A DNA stretch of 64,000 nucleotides from Deltaproteobacteria bacterium (GTDB taxonomy: Bacteria; Myxococcota_A; Polyangia; DRWM01; JAAZOP01): positions 1 to 64,000 of the forward strand of contig JACRCZ010000033.1 of the NCBI GenBank assembly GCA_016218765.1. Reading direction: 5' to 3'. A program made the translations under genes and the position numbers. Below, piece after piece: positions 40,076-48,708 of the stretch. The stretch's first letter is position 1, and the number at the start of each line of letters is the position of its first letter. The notes below the pieces were generated by a model. It ran no database searches. It was not told the DNA's origin and saw only the letters and a list, made by a program, of their open reading frames with translations.

Positions 40076-40693
40076 CTAGTCCTTCATCGCCGTGACCGTC
40101 CGGACGATCGCGAACATGTACCGCTGGTACCCCGCCTCCTTGGCCGTGTACAGCACCTCCTTGATGATCCGGACGGGCGTGTGAATGTCCGCGACGATGA
40201 GCAGCCAATCCTTCGTCGAGTACGCCCGCCCGGTCCGACGCTCGACCTCGCCCAGCTGCTGCTTGTACGCATCAAGCTGCGCCCGGAGGTCCTCGATGAG
40301 GTAGCTCGACTTGCCGCCGGCCTTCGCCTTCTCATCGACCGTCCGGACCCCGTTCTCCTCGCGCAGCAGCGCCGAGCGCTGCTGGTTGCAGTAGATCGCA
40401 TCCGCTTGGATCTCGACGCGGGCCGCACCTTGGATCTCGAGCTTGCTGGAGGAGAATGCGACCTGGAGCTTGTCGTTCTGGTTGATGCTGATGGGCTCCA
40501 TCGCGTAGTTGGACATGAGGAAGGAGAGGATGATGGTCATGGCGTCCATCAGCGACGTGATCGCCAGGCCGACCGGGGGAAGGTCCGAGTGGCCCTTCTT
40601 CTGCTTCTTCTTGGCCAGATAAGCGGCATCGAGCTGGATCCCCTGCTCGACTTCGGGAGGCGGTTGATTCGGCGGCTGCTGCTCGTAGCTCAT
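40076..40693 (-). CDS. ExbD/TolR-family motor subunit (Asp-containing)
   Basis: 205 residues. A Pro/Gln-rich cytoplasmic N-terminus with a basic patch (AKKKQKK), one TM helix (about 40-62, AITSLMDAMTIILSFLMS) and a periplasmic domain with a coiled-coil part (SSYLIEDLRAQLDAYKQQLGEVE) and the ExbD-like end DWLLIVADIHTPVRIIKEVLYTAKEAGY. The protonatable Asp of the ExbD/TolR/MotB family is present in the helix (D50). Works as the peg of a proton-driven motor with the ExbB/TolQ channel protein. AglS/AglQ-like by context. The ATG at 40693 (GGAGGG upstream) is preferred to a TTG three codons earlier. Confidence 0.9.
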   Translation of the reverse strand: MSYEQQPPNQPPPEVEQGIQLDAAYLAKKKQKKGHSDLPPVGLAITSLMDAMTIILSFLMSNYAMEPISINQNDKLQVAFSSSKLEIQGAARVEIQADAIYCNQQRSALLREENGVRTVDEKAKAGGKSSYLIEDLRAQLDAYKQQLGEVERRTGRAYSTKDWLLIVADIHTPVRIIKEVLYTAKEAGYQRYMFAIVRTVTAMKD

Positions 40694-40719
40694 CGGTCCC
40701 AAACCCTCCGCCGAGCCCC

Positions 40720-40740
40720 GGCGATCCTTGGAGGATCGCC
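40720..40740 (-). other. Intercistronic hairpin between the two exbD-like genes
   Basis: GGCGATCC-TTGGA-GGATCGCC, an 8-bp perfect stem with a five-base loop in the 100-bp gap. No U-tract. It could stabilise or process the mRNA and set different levels of the two subunits; inferred. Confidence 0.5.
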
Positions 40741-40793
40741 CTGAAGCCCGGCTTGGTACTCCCCCGGCGCCGGAGGTTCCCGAGCGCGGGAGA

Positions 40794-41576
40794 TTAATTC
40801 ACGAACCCGACCACCGGGAAAAGCAGCTCCTTCTTCATGGCGTCCTTCCAGGTCTTCGGATCCAGGAACGGGTCGGTCACGCCACCCTCGATCGCTTCCT
40901 TGACTTCGGTGATGAACGCCTCGTCCTTCTGCCAGTCGTAATCGAACGCGCGGAACCTGGAAAAGTCCATGAGTCCGACGAGTTGGCAGTACGGGATGTC
41001 ATCCTCGGACTTGATGTTGATCTGGTCCTTGTCGTCGAGCTGATCACCGAACGCCTGCGCCACCCGGTCCTTGATGTTGCGCAGGTTGATGTTGAACCCC
41101 TTCAGGTCCGGGATCTTGACCTGTCCGGCCGGGTTCTTCCAGCAGATGCTGACGAACTTCTCCAGGTACCCCCAGTAGGCGCAGTCATTGAACTCCCGGG
41201 GATCGGCGGGCGGCTGGCACTTGGAACCCTCGCTGCGGATCTCGTCCAGCGACATCGCCTTGTGCGCCAGGTCGACGCGGCCTTTCGTGCCGGTCGAAAC
41301 GTCCTCCGGCATCACGTCCTGGGCGACGTCCCGGCCCGCCATGAGGGTGATCGAGCCCTTCGTGAGGATCGCCACCAGACGGAGCCTCTTCTGCTCCTCC
41401 GACTGGCGCCCCTTGGACGTCCCGCCCTCGGCTCCGCGCAGGACCGTGATCTGGCCGAAGGTGACCCACGTCGTGACCCAGAGCATGAGCGGGATCAAGA
41501 CGCAGACCAGGTTCATGACGGGGACCAGATCCGGATCCTCGTACCCGCCGACGTCCTTCTTCATCTTGCCTGCCAT
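40794..41576 (-). CDS. ExbD/TolR-family motor subunit (Asn in place of Asp)
   Basis: 260 residues. Short cytoplasmic N-terminus, one TM helix (about 17-38: LVPVMNLVCVLIPLMLWVTT) and a large periplasmic domain with several cysteines (SKCQPPADPREFNDCAYWG, SICWKN, PYCQL). At the position where ExbD/TolR/MotB proteins carry the proton-accepting Asp, this protein has Asn (N22, codon AAC). A hetero-pair with the Asp-bearing subunit encoded next to it is likely, as in AglQ/AglS, with only one proton-carrying residue per pair. GGAGG lies eight bases before the ATG. Confidence 0.85.
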   Translation of the reverse strand: MAGKMKKDVGGYEDPDLVPVMNLVCVLIPLMLWVTTWVTFGQITVLRGAEGGTSKGRQSEEQKRLRLVAILTKGSITLMAGRDVAQDVMPEDVSTGTKGRVDLAHKAMSLDEIRSEGSKCQPPADPREFNDCAYWGYLEKFVSICWKNPAGQVKIPDLKGFNINLRNIKDRVAQAFGDQLDDKDQINIKSEDDIPYCQLVGLMDFSRFRAFDYDWQKDEAFITEVKEAIEGGVTDPFLDPKTWKDAMKKELLFPVVGFVN

Positions 41577-41709
41577 CGCCGAACCTCCTCGCGCCGACTT
41601 CGCCTTGCGGGCTTCGTCGGCCAGGGCTGCCGTGTCACGATCGACTCCGGCAAGCCCGGCCCGCCTTTGCCCTCACGGGCGACGGCGGGCCATCGCACGG
41701 CGCGGGCCG

Positions 41710-42363
41710 CTACTGCTGCGGCGCGCCCAACTGGCCGTGCGCGCGCGCCACCAGGAGGTTCTCGAGCTTGGTCGAGTACTGGTCGATCTCGTCGAGAATC
41801 TTCTTGGTGACGCCGGCGAGCACGAGGTACGCGGCCAGCGTCGGGATGGCGATGATCAGCCCGAACGCGGTCGTGTTCATGGCGACGGCGATGCCCTGCA
41901 TCAGCAGGGTCGAGCGCTCTTCCTGGCTCGCGACCTTGGACGCGGCGAACGCGAGGATGAGGCCCGTGATCGTTCCCAGCAGGCCCATCAGGGTGGCGAT
42001 GGAGGCGACCGGCGGCAGGGAGCCGGTGCGCTTCTGGACCATCGGCACGACCTCGAGCTGCGCCTCGGACAGCGCGTTCGAGATCTCCACCTCGCCCTTG
42101 TTGGCCCGCATCAGGCCGGCCTTGAGCACGCGCGCCAGCGCGGCGTTCGGCGCGGCGTTGCACAGCTTGATCGCGCGGTCGATGTTGTTCGCCATGACCA
42201 GCTTCTGGATCTGCGCCCAGAACTGCGTGGCGTTGATGTTGAAGCGGAAGAGCAGGAAGATGGTGCGCTCGATGATCAGCGCGACCGCTGCGACGGACGG
42301 AAGGATGATCAGCCACATCCAGATCGCGCCCTGCCCTTGGAATGCACCCTTGATGTAATCCAT
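41710..42363 (-). CDS. MotA/TolQ/ExbB-family proton channel (AglR-like)
   Basis: 217 residues with three TM helices (about 13-35, 120-142, 155-180). The family core LPPVASIATLMGLLGTITGL and the conserved MNTTAFGLIIAIPTLAAYL give the Thr/Gly/Pro positions of the ExbB proton path. With ExbD-like subunits it makes a proton-driven force generator in the inner membrane. GAGGAGG precedes the ATG at 42363. Followed by two exbD-like genes and a GltG-like gene, the order of the myxobacterial Agl motor; it could equally serve an Nfs-type spore-coat machine or an unassigned envelope motor. Confidence 0.93.
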   Translation of the reverse strand: MDYIKGAFQGQGAIWMWLIILPSVAAVALIIERTIFLLFRFNINATQFWAQIQKLVMANNIDRAIKLCNAAPNAALARVLKAGLMRANKGEVEISNALSEAQLEVVPMVQKRTGSLPPVASIATLMGLLGTITGLILAFAASKVASQEERSTLLMQGIAVAMNTTAFGLIIAIPTLAAYLVLAGVTKKILDEIDQYSTKLENLLVARAHGQLGAPQQ

Positions 42364-42460
42364 CGGTTCCTCCTCAGCCGAAACCTCGACCGGCCGTCCC
42401 CGGCCTTGTTTCCGTCGCGGCCCTGTTCTCCCGGGGCCTATCCCGCGCACGGTGGCCCGG

Positions 42461-42490
42461 ATTCTAAGCGAGCGCTCCGACGTCAAGCAA
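42461..42490 (-). promoter_or_regulatory. Candidate promoter ahead of the motor genes
   Basis: Minus strand TAGAAT (42466-42461) preceded after 18 bp by TTGCTT (42490-42485), or after 14 bp by TTGACG (42486-42481). It lies about 100 bp before the ExbB-like ATG, directly after a run of eight T that follows the upstream stop codon. Suggests that the motor genes can be transcribed separately from the TPR genes. Confidence 0.45.
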
Positions 42491-42499
42491 CAAAAAAAA

Positions 42500-42766
42500 T
42501 CAGAAGGGATCTCCCTCGACGCTGCGCAGGATGTCCTGCAGGAACGACTGCCGCAGCTCGAGCAGCCGGATGCCGAGCGGCTCGCGGCTGAACGTCACCA
42601 TCACGATGTTGCGCAGCGTGCCGTGGATCTCGATCGTGCCGCACACCAGGTACCCGTCCGCACCCATGTGGCAGGCGTCGGAGTCGGGCGTCTGCGCCGC
42701 GGCCGGGGAGACGAAGCTGGCCGCTGCGAGCAGGGCCGCGAGCGCCAACCACGATCTGCATCTCAT
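42500..42766 (-). CDS. Small secreted protein next to the motor genes
   Basis: 88 residues. GGAGGAGG precedes the ATG at 42766. Signal peptide MRCRSWLALAALLAAASFVS with cleavage near PAAAQ. The short mature part has two cysteines (DACHMGADGYLVCG) and a C-terminal half VMVTFSREPLGIRLLELRQSF that looks like a strand followed by an amphipathic helix. Sitting between the TPR lipoprotein and the ExbB-like gene, it is probably a periplasmic accessory of the machine. No characterised family recognised. Confidence 0.75.
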   Translation of the reverse strand: MRCRSWLALAALLAAASFVSPAAAQTPDSDACHMGADGYLVCGTIEIHGTLRNIVMVTFSREPLGIRLLELRQSFLQDILRSVEGDPF

Positions 42767-42789
42767 CGGTGTCAACCTCCTCCCGAAAA

Positions 42790-44400
42790 CTACCAACCGC
42801 CCCCACCCCATTCGTCACCGCCGCCGCCTTCCGTCGTACCGCCCTCGGTGCCCCCACCCTCCGTCGTGCCGCCCTCGGTCGCTCCCCCGCCCTCGTCCCA
42901 GCCGCCGCCCCAGCCGTCGCCGCCTTCCGTGGTGCCGCCCTCGGTGCCGCCGCCTTCCTCGCCCCAGCCGCCGGCCGCGGGGATCTCGGGAGGAGGCGCG
43001 GTGGCGAAGTCGTAGTCCGCCTGCGCGGCCGCGATCAGCGCGGCCAGCTCGGTGTCGGCGCCGGCGCCGCCCATCCCCTGCGCCCTGCGGAACGCGTCCA
43101 GCGCGCTCTGGTCCGCCTGCGCCCGGTCCAGCCCCTCGAAGGTCTGCGTCCGCGCATCGTAGTACACCATCCCGATGCCGATCGGGACCTCGGGCGACGA
43201 GGGATACAGGCGCTCGGCCTCGCGCAGCGCCGTCATCGCATCGGCGTACCGCCCCAGGCCGCGGTAGGCGTTGCCCAGACCGACCAGCACCGGCAGCCAG
43301 GACGGCGCGACCTTGCGCGCCTCCTCGAGGTTCTCCGTCGCGGGCGCGAGCTGGCCGGCGTCGAGCTGGAAGCCGGCGACCAGCACGCGCGCCTCGACGA
43401 ACGTCGGGTCGGCGTCGATCGCCTCCTCGTAGTACCGCTTCGCCTCGACCTTGCGCCCCTCCGACGCCGCGATCTGGCCGTAGGTGAACTTGACGTAGGA
43501 CCACAACCGGCACTTGGCGCGGTCCTCCGGGGTGCCGCCGCCCGAGCAATTCTCGAACGGCACGGTCTCCGTGAGCTTGTCGGCAATACGCTTCAGGAGC
43601 TCGAGCGTCAGCGCCGTCTGCTCGTCCTCGATGCTGGCCCGCAGGAGGATGCGGAACGCCTCCATGCTGTTGGCGTCGGCGATCAGCATGCGGCGCGCGA
43701 TCACGACGCCCTCGTTCGCCCGCCCCGCCGCGATGTAGGCCTCCGCCAGGATCGCCTGCATCTCGTTGTCCCCGGGAAACGCCGCGGCGCGGCTCTGCAC
43801 CTGCGAGAGGCCCTCGGACGCGCGACCCAGACGGTCGAGCAGCCGGAACAGGGCACGCAACGCCGTCGGATAATCGGGCTTGATGTCCAGCGCCCGCTGG
43901 TAGTTGAGGATCGCCTCGCGGTTGTCCCCGCCGCGCTCCGCCAGGTAGCCCAGGTTGTAGGCCGCGCGATAGGCGGTGGGGTTCGAGACCAGGACGGCTT
44001 CGAACGCGGAGCGCGCCGCGTTCGCGTCGCCGCGCTGCTCGAACGCCTCCACCCCCTGCTGGAAGCTGGAGGACTCGGACGCCGACAGCGGGATCAGCTC
44101 GCGGCCCGTCGTGGAGGCTCCCGACCCGGCGGCGAGCGCCTCGTCCACTCCCGCCTCCAGCGGCGAGTCGGGGGGAGGCGGGGGCGTGGTCGCCGTCGAT
44201 CCGCCCGCGCCGGACGTGGCACCGCCGGAGGTGCCTTCGGTCCCGGTCCCCCCGCCGGTGGTCGTCCCGCCCGAGGAGCCGCTGCCCGAGCCTCCGGGGC
44301 CCGGGGTCGGCGTCGTGGTCGGATGGTCGTCACCGCAGGCCGGTCCGAACGCGGCCGAAAGGAAGAAAGCGAGAGGGATCGCGATGTTTCTCGTACTCAT
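42790..44400 (-). CDS. TPR-repeat lipoprotein with Gly/Thr/Glu-rich tail
   Basis: 536 residues from the ATG at 44400 (GGAGG upstream; 60 further codons upstream are open but lack signal-peptide features). Signal peptide with a lipid Cys in FGPACGDD, a Gly/Ser/Thr-rich spacer, then about seven TPR units (about 115-460, for example AYRAAYNLGYLAERGGDNREAI written in parts as AYRAAYNLGYLAER and GDNREAILNYQRALDIKPDY). The C-terminal 60 residues are repeats of GGGTEGGTTEGG type with Trp. Likely on the periplasmic side of the outer membrane as an assembly scaffold, comparable to TPR lipoproteins of the Glt complex; specific identity not claimed. Confidence 0.85.
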   Translation of the reverse strand: MSTRNIAIPLAFFLSAAFGPACGDDHPTTTPTPGPGGSGSGSSGGTTTGGGTGTEGTSGGATSGAGGSTATTPPPPPDSPLEAGVDEALAAGSGASTTGRELIPLSASESSSFQQGVEAFEQRGDANAARSAFEAVLVSNPTAYRAAYNLGYLAERGGDNREAILNYQRALDIKPDYPTALRALFRLLDRLGRASEGLSQVQSRAAAFPGDNEMQAILAEAYIAAGRANEGVVIARRMLIADANSMEAFRILLRASIEDEQTALTLELLKRIADKLTETVPFENCSGGGTPEDRAKCRLWSYVKFTYGQIAASEGRKVEAKRYYEEAIDADPTFVEARVLVAGFQLDAGQLAPATENLEEARKVAPSWLPVLVGLGNAYRGLGRYADAMTALREAERLYPSSPEVPIGIGMVYYDARTQTFEGLDRAQADQSALDAFRRAQGMGGAGADTELAALIAAAQADYDFATAPPPEIPAAGGWGEEGGGTEGGTTEGGDGWGGGWDEGGGATEGGTTEGGGTEGGTTEGGGGDEWGGGGW

Positions 44401-44444
44401 GACGGCACCTCCGGCCGCGCGCGACGGCCGCGGGATCCTACGAA

Positions 44445-47400
44445 TCACTGGGCGATAGGATCGAGCCCACCTCCCAACGCCTCGCCGGTCACCTCCGGAA
44501 GGCGCCCGTTCGCGAACAGCTGGCTCGGATCGTCGGTGAGGCTCAGCGTCCGCACCAGATCGATGGCCGAGCGCACCCATTCGTTGGATACTCCCGTCGC
44601 ACGGGCGTAGACGACCGCGCCGACGATCGACCGCGGCGGGGGCTCGGTGCCGTCGCCGATGAGGTACAGCCGGATCATCTCGTCAATCGTGACGCCGTTC
44701 TCGACGACGACGCTGCGGATTCCGGCCGCCAGCTCGTCGAGCAGGTCGCGCAACGTGAGGCCGCTCGGGAGCTGGAGGTCCAGCCACTCGGCCCGGAGGC
44801 GCTGTTCGAGCGTGGCGAGGCGCAGGACGAGGCGGTTCCAGACGAGCGAGATGCGGTAGCGCGCGGCGGTGCCCCAGGTCGGGGCGACGGGGTAGTCGCG
44901 GATGACGGCGAGATAGGCGACGGTCAGCTCCTTGGCCTGGGTGACGAGCTTGTCCTTGTAGGCACCGAGGTCGTCGCCGAACGTCCGGAGGGTGCGCGGC
45001 TCGAACTGGAGCCGATCGTAGGTGTTGAACCTGGCCTCGAGCGCCTGGAAGCGCGGCTCGCCGAGGATCTCCTCGACCTCGATGACGAGCTGCGCCTCGG
45101 CGGCGTCGAAGCCGGCGCCGACGACGGCCTTCTGCGTGGGGGAGAGCCGGTTGTAGGCGTCCTCCAGGAGCCCGATGGCGCGTTCCTCCGCGCGGCGGTC
45201 GCTCTGGCGCTCCGCGTCCTTGTAGAGGATCCAGCGCACGCGCAGGATGTCCATGACGTGGGCCGAGTCGCCCTGGAACTGGCTCAGGTAGGCGTCGGCG
45301 GCGCGCCGCATGTCGCTCCAGGCGGATGCGCGGCGGTAGTAGTCGATGACGTCCATGCGCATCGCCGTGGCTTCCTGGGTCGAGCGCGTGTAGCCCTCGT
45401 TGAGGATGCGCTCGGTGAGTCGGCCCGCCTCGTTCCAGTTGCCCTGGAGCCGGCGGATGTCGGCCTGCGCGCGCTCGGACTCGGCCGTGTACTCGGCGTC
45501 GGAGCAGGGCCGGCGAGCGTCGGAGATGCACTCCGAGACGGGGCGGAGCCGCTCGCCGCGGACCGGTCGGCCGGCCGCGCGCTCGAGCGCCGCGAAGTTC
45601 TGCGCGGCCTCGTCGAGGTCGTAGGTCTGCATCGCGTTGAACGCGATGTAGAAGTAGGCCTCGGGCAGGCGCACGCGGTTGGGATCGTCGGGGCCATCGC
45701 CCTCGCACGCGTCGACGTGGGGTCCCGAAGGCGAGCAGAACTCGACCAGCTTCTTCCACGTCTCGACCGCCTGGATGGGCTCGCGGGCCTGGCCGTACGC
45801 GACCGCGGCGATGCGGATGGCCGCCGGAGAGTCCTCGTGCTCGGGGTGCGCCGCGACGACCTGGAGCAGCGCCACGGCGGCCCGGCGGTACGCGTCCGGC
45901 TCGCCGCTTTCCCGGGCGGCGTCGTACTCGTTCCAGGCCGCTTCGAACTCCTCGCCCAGTCGCTGCAGGATGATGCCGCAGCGGATGCGCTCGCCCGGAT
46001 CTTCGATGTCCTCGCAGTTGCCGGTGGGGGGCGGCTGGACGGGTCCGGTTCCGCCGCCGGCTTCGAAGCAGGTGCCTGCCTCGGCGGCGTCGCGGAGCTG
46101 CTCGATCCGCTCGCGATCCTGGGCGTAGCCGGCCAGCGTGCTCAGGATCTGCCACGATTCCAGGGCCAGGGAGCGTTGCGCCGCATTGCCGCAATACTCG
46201 TTGAACAGCTCCTCGTACAACCGCTGGGCCTCCGGCCAGTGGCCCAGGAAGAAGAGCTGGCCGGCGATGCTGCGGCGGTAGCCGAGCGACTCGGGGTCGT
46301 CCGGGTAGCGCTGGACCCAGCGCTCCATCGCCTCGTGCAGGCCCGCGACCACGGCCGGGATCGGCATCGGGTCGGCGATGGTCCGCTCCGTCCCGTCCTC
46401 CGCGACCTCGACGTGCGAAGGCGGCTCCTCCGGGATGACGTGCGCCATCGTCGCGAACTGGTTGCCCAGAATCGTGATCTGGTTGGCCAGCGCGTCGCGC
46501 TGGTGCGAGGTGGCCAGGGTCGATTGCTCGACGGTCCGGTACTGCGCCAGCGCCTCGTCGGTCCGCCCGAGGAAGTAGTAGCAGGTGGCGAGGTTGAACA
46601 TGTTGTCGTAGGTGAAGGCCGACGACGGGTATTCGGTGAGGAGCTGCCGGTAGGCCTCGATCGCCAGCTCGAACATCCGGTCCTTGATGATGCAGCTTTC
46701 CTCGGCGCCGGCATCGCAGTTGGCCTGGTGCGTCTCCGCGGCGGCGTGGTACTGGGCCGCCGCGTCCTGCAACGCGCCCTCGGCCTGCTCCTCCGCCTCC
46801 TGGATCAGCTCCGGGTTGTCGCGGTTCTCGTCCCACCAGCGCTGGCCGACCGCGGGGTCGGGGCACAGCGGATTGCCGTGGGCGGCGCCGACCGGCGAGG
46901 CAACGACGGCGCCCGTCCCGGGCCCGCCGCTCTGGCGGAACATCGCCAGGCACTCGATCGCCTCCAGCATCTCCTGCCGCGCCGCGGGATCCTCCCCCGC
47001 GTTCTCGCGGTACAGGTCGACCAGCTTGCGCAGGATCTGCGGAATCTTGGGGTGCAGCGGGAAGCGCTTGACGAAGAGGCGGTACACGCCCGCCTTCTTC
47101 TGCCACGTGTCGCACTTGCTGTTCGGCTCCTCGCAGCACTCGTCGATCAGCGTCTCCAGGAGCTCCTGGTAATACGGCGCGTCCTGCGGCACGACCTGGG
47201 CGTCCGCGACGCGCTCCGCCGGGGTCTGCGAGTGGCGGGCGCCGAGCCAGTAGTCGTAGATCAGGTTGGCCGCGATGCCGATGAGGACGTTGATCTTCTG
47301 GCGGTCGGCCGTCGACTGGTAGTCGCTGAACTCCCCGCCGAAGAGCTTGGCCAGGAACAGGCGGTACGCCTCCATCGCCTCGTCGTAGCGGTTCATGCCC

Positions 47401-48698
47401 GACAGGGCATGGCCGATCTCGGCGATGGCGATGGCGTAGTAGGGGTTGTCGGCGGGTCCGGCGTCGAGCACGCGGCGGTAGGCGGAGATGGCCCACTCGA
47501 TGTTCTCGTCGTTGAACTCCATGGCGTAGCGGCCCTGGAAGCTCTTGGCGATGACGAACCAGGTCGGGGCGTTGAACTTGCTCTGCGCAACGATCGGACG
47601 GCAGTCGCGGAAATAGTCGCGCATCCCCGTGTTCGGATCGGTCAGATCGCGGTACTCCTCGAAAACCGGCGGCGGCGCCGCGCGGGCCGCCAGCACCGGA
47701 TCCACCACGGGCGGCGGCAGCCAGTCGGGCGCCGCCCCCGCGACCCGGTGCGGACCGGCCACCGCGCCGCGGTAGGGCGGGTAGTGGACGCGGTTCGCGC
47801 AGACCGACGACAGGAAGGCGGCGACCGCCTCCTCCTTGTTGGGGTCGATCGGCGAGGCGACGCCGAGCGCCGGCTCCTGGTCGAAAAACCCGGGCGTCAT
47901 CGTCTCGTTGAGCGAGAAGCCCAGCACGTAGTACACGCCGTCGCGGCGGTCGAAGCCGGGATACGAAGTGAGCAGGCGCTTGTAGATCTCGATCGTCTTC
48001 GTGAACTCGCGGGCGCGCATCTCGCGCCCCGCCATCTCGTCCTCGTCCTCCCAGTACAGGTCGCCCAGGCGGTACATCGCCTCGGGCGAATACGTCGCAT
48101 TGTCCGGATGCTCCCGCAGGAACTGCTCGAGATAGTAGATCGCCGCGCGGCGCGAACGGCGCCGCAGGTCCATCTCGGTCGACGACTGCTGGCGGAACGT
48201 GCGGTACACGTCCCGCTCGCGCCGGCGGTACCAGTCCAGCGCGAACTGGTCCATGTAGCGCTGGAAGTCGCCCACCAGACGCACGAACGCGTCGCGATCG
48301 TCGTTCACGTCGGACAGCGCCGCGGTCTCCGCGGCGCCGGGCGGGTTGTTCACGATCGCCGCCAGGCCGGCGTGGTACATCGGCTCGTCGCGGAAGAGCT
48401 GTCCGAACGCCGCGCCGTCGACCGTCGCCGGTCCCGTCGCCGCCGGCGGCGGCTCGACCGGCCCCGTCGGCGGCAACAACGGCTCGGACGGCGGCAAGAG
48501 CGGCCCCGCCCCGGGCTCCGTGCCCGTGCCCGGCTCGGCCCCCGGCTCGGCCCCCGGCTCCGCCGGCTCCCCAAGCCCCGTCGCCCCCAGGTCGCCCGAC
48601 GGCGGCGGCTCGGCCGGCCCCGGCTGCGCACCGGCGACGCCGGCCAGACCCACGAGCAGCACGACGAGCGCGAAAACCCGCATCCTGCCGCCCCGCAT
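44445..48698 (-). CDS. Very large periplasmic TPR protein
   Basis: 1417 residues. The ATG at 48698 has GAGGAGCG upstream. Signal peptide (VFALVVLLVGLAGVAGAQ), a Pro/Glu/Gly-rich spacer (about 25-95), then TPR and TPR-like helices over nearly the whole length (for example EAMYRLGDLYWEDEDE, AIAEIGHALSGMNRYDEAM, TYDNMFNLATCYYFLGRTDEAL, AVALLQVVAAHPEHEDSPA). It belongs to the type of long TPR proteins found with Agl/Glt motors (AgmU/GltD and PglI/GltI are the known examples); which one it matches cannot be settled by eye. It starts 10 bp after the stop of the preceding TPR gene, so one transcript is likely. Confidence 0.85.
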   Translation of the reverse strand: MRGGRMRVFALVVLLVGLAGVAGAQPGPAEPPPSGDLGATGLGEPAEPGAEPGAEPGTGTEPGAGPLLPPSEPLLPPTGPVEPPPAATGPATVDGAAFGQLFRDEPMYHAGLAAIVNNPPGAAETAALSDVNDDRDAFVRLVGDFQRYMDQFALDWYRRRERDVYRTFRQQSSTEMDLRRRSRRAAIYYLEQFLREHPDNATYSPEAMYRLGDLYWEDEDEMAGREMRAREFTKTIEIYKRLLTSYPGFDRRDGVYYVLGFSLNETMTPGFFDQEPALGVASPIDPNKEEAVAAFLSSVCANRVHYPPYRGAVAGPHRVAGAAPDWLPPPVVDPVLAARAAPPPVFEEYRDLTDPNTGMRDYFRDCRPIVAQSKFNAPTWFVIAKSFQGRYAMEFNDENIEWAISAYRRVLDAGPADNPYYAIAIAEIGHALSGMNRYDEAMEAYRLFLAKLFGGEFSDYQSTADRQKINVLIGIAANLIYDYWLGARHSQTPAERVADAQVVPQDAPYYQELLETLIDECCEEPNSKCDTWQKKAGVYRLFVKRFPLHPKIPQILRKLVDLYRENAGEDPAARQEMLEAIECLAMFRQSGGPGTGAVVASPVGAAHGNPLCPDPAVGQRWWDENRDNPELIQEAEEQAEGALQDAAAQYHAAAETHQANCDAGAEESCIIKDRMFELAIEAYRQLLTEYPSSAFTYDNMFNLATCYYFLGRTDEALAQYRTVEQSTLATSHQRDALANQITILGNQFATMAHVIPEEPPSHVEVAEDGTERTIADPMPIPAVVAGLHEAMERWVQRYPDDPESLGYRRSIAGQLFFLGHWPEAQRLYEELFNEYCGNAAQRSLALESWQILSTLAGYAQDRERIEQLRDAAEAGTCFEAGGGTGPVQPPPTGNCEDIEDPGERIRCGIILQRLGEEFEAAWNEYDAARESGEPDAYRRAAVALLQVVAAHPEHEDSPAAIRIAAVAYGQAREPIQAVETWKKLVEFCSPSGPHVDACEGDGPDDPNRVRLPEAYFYIAFNAMQTYDLDEAAQNFAALERAAGRPVRGERLRPVSECISDARRPCSDAEYTAESERAQADIRRLQGNWNEAGRLTERILNEGYTRSTQEATAMRMDVIDYYRRASAWSDMRRAADAYLSQFQGDSAHVMDILRVRWILYKDAERQSDRRAEERAIGLLEDAYNRLSPTQKAVVGAGFDAAEAQLVIEVEEILGEPRFQALEARFNTYDRLQFEPRTLRTFGDDLGAYKDKLVTQAKELTVAYLAVIRDYPVAPTWGTAARYRISLVWNRLVLRLATLEQRLRAEWLDLQLPSGLTLRDLLDELAAGIRSVVVENGVTIDEMIRLYLIGDGTEPPPRSIVGAVVYARATGVSNEWVRSAIDLVRTLSLTDDPSQLFANGRLPEVTGEALGGGLDPIAQ

Positions 48699-48708
48699 TG
48701 CCCGCTCC

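Noticed and set aside
42820-42970. Short direct repeats resembling a CRISPR array
   Set aside because: They encode the Gly/Thr/Glu-rich tail of the TPR lipoprotein in frame, with no unique spacers or constant repeat length.
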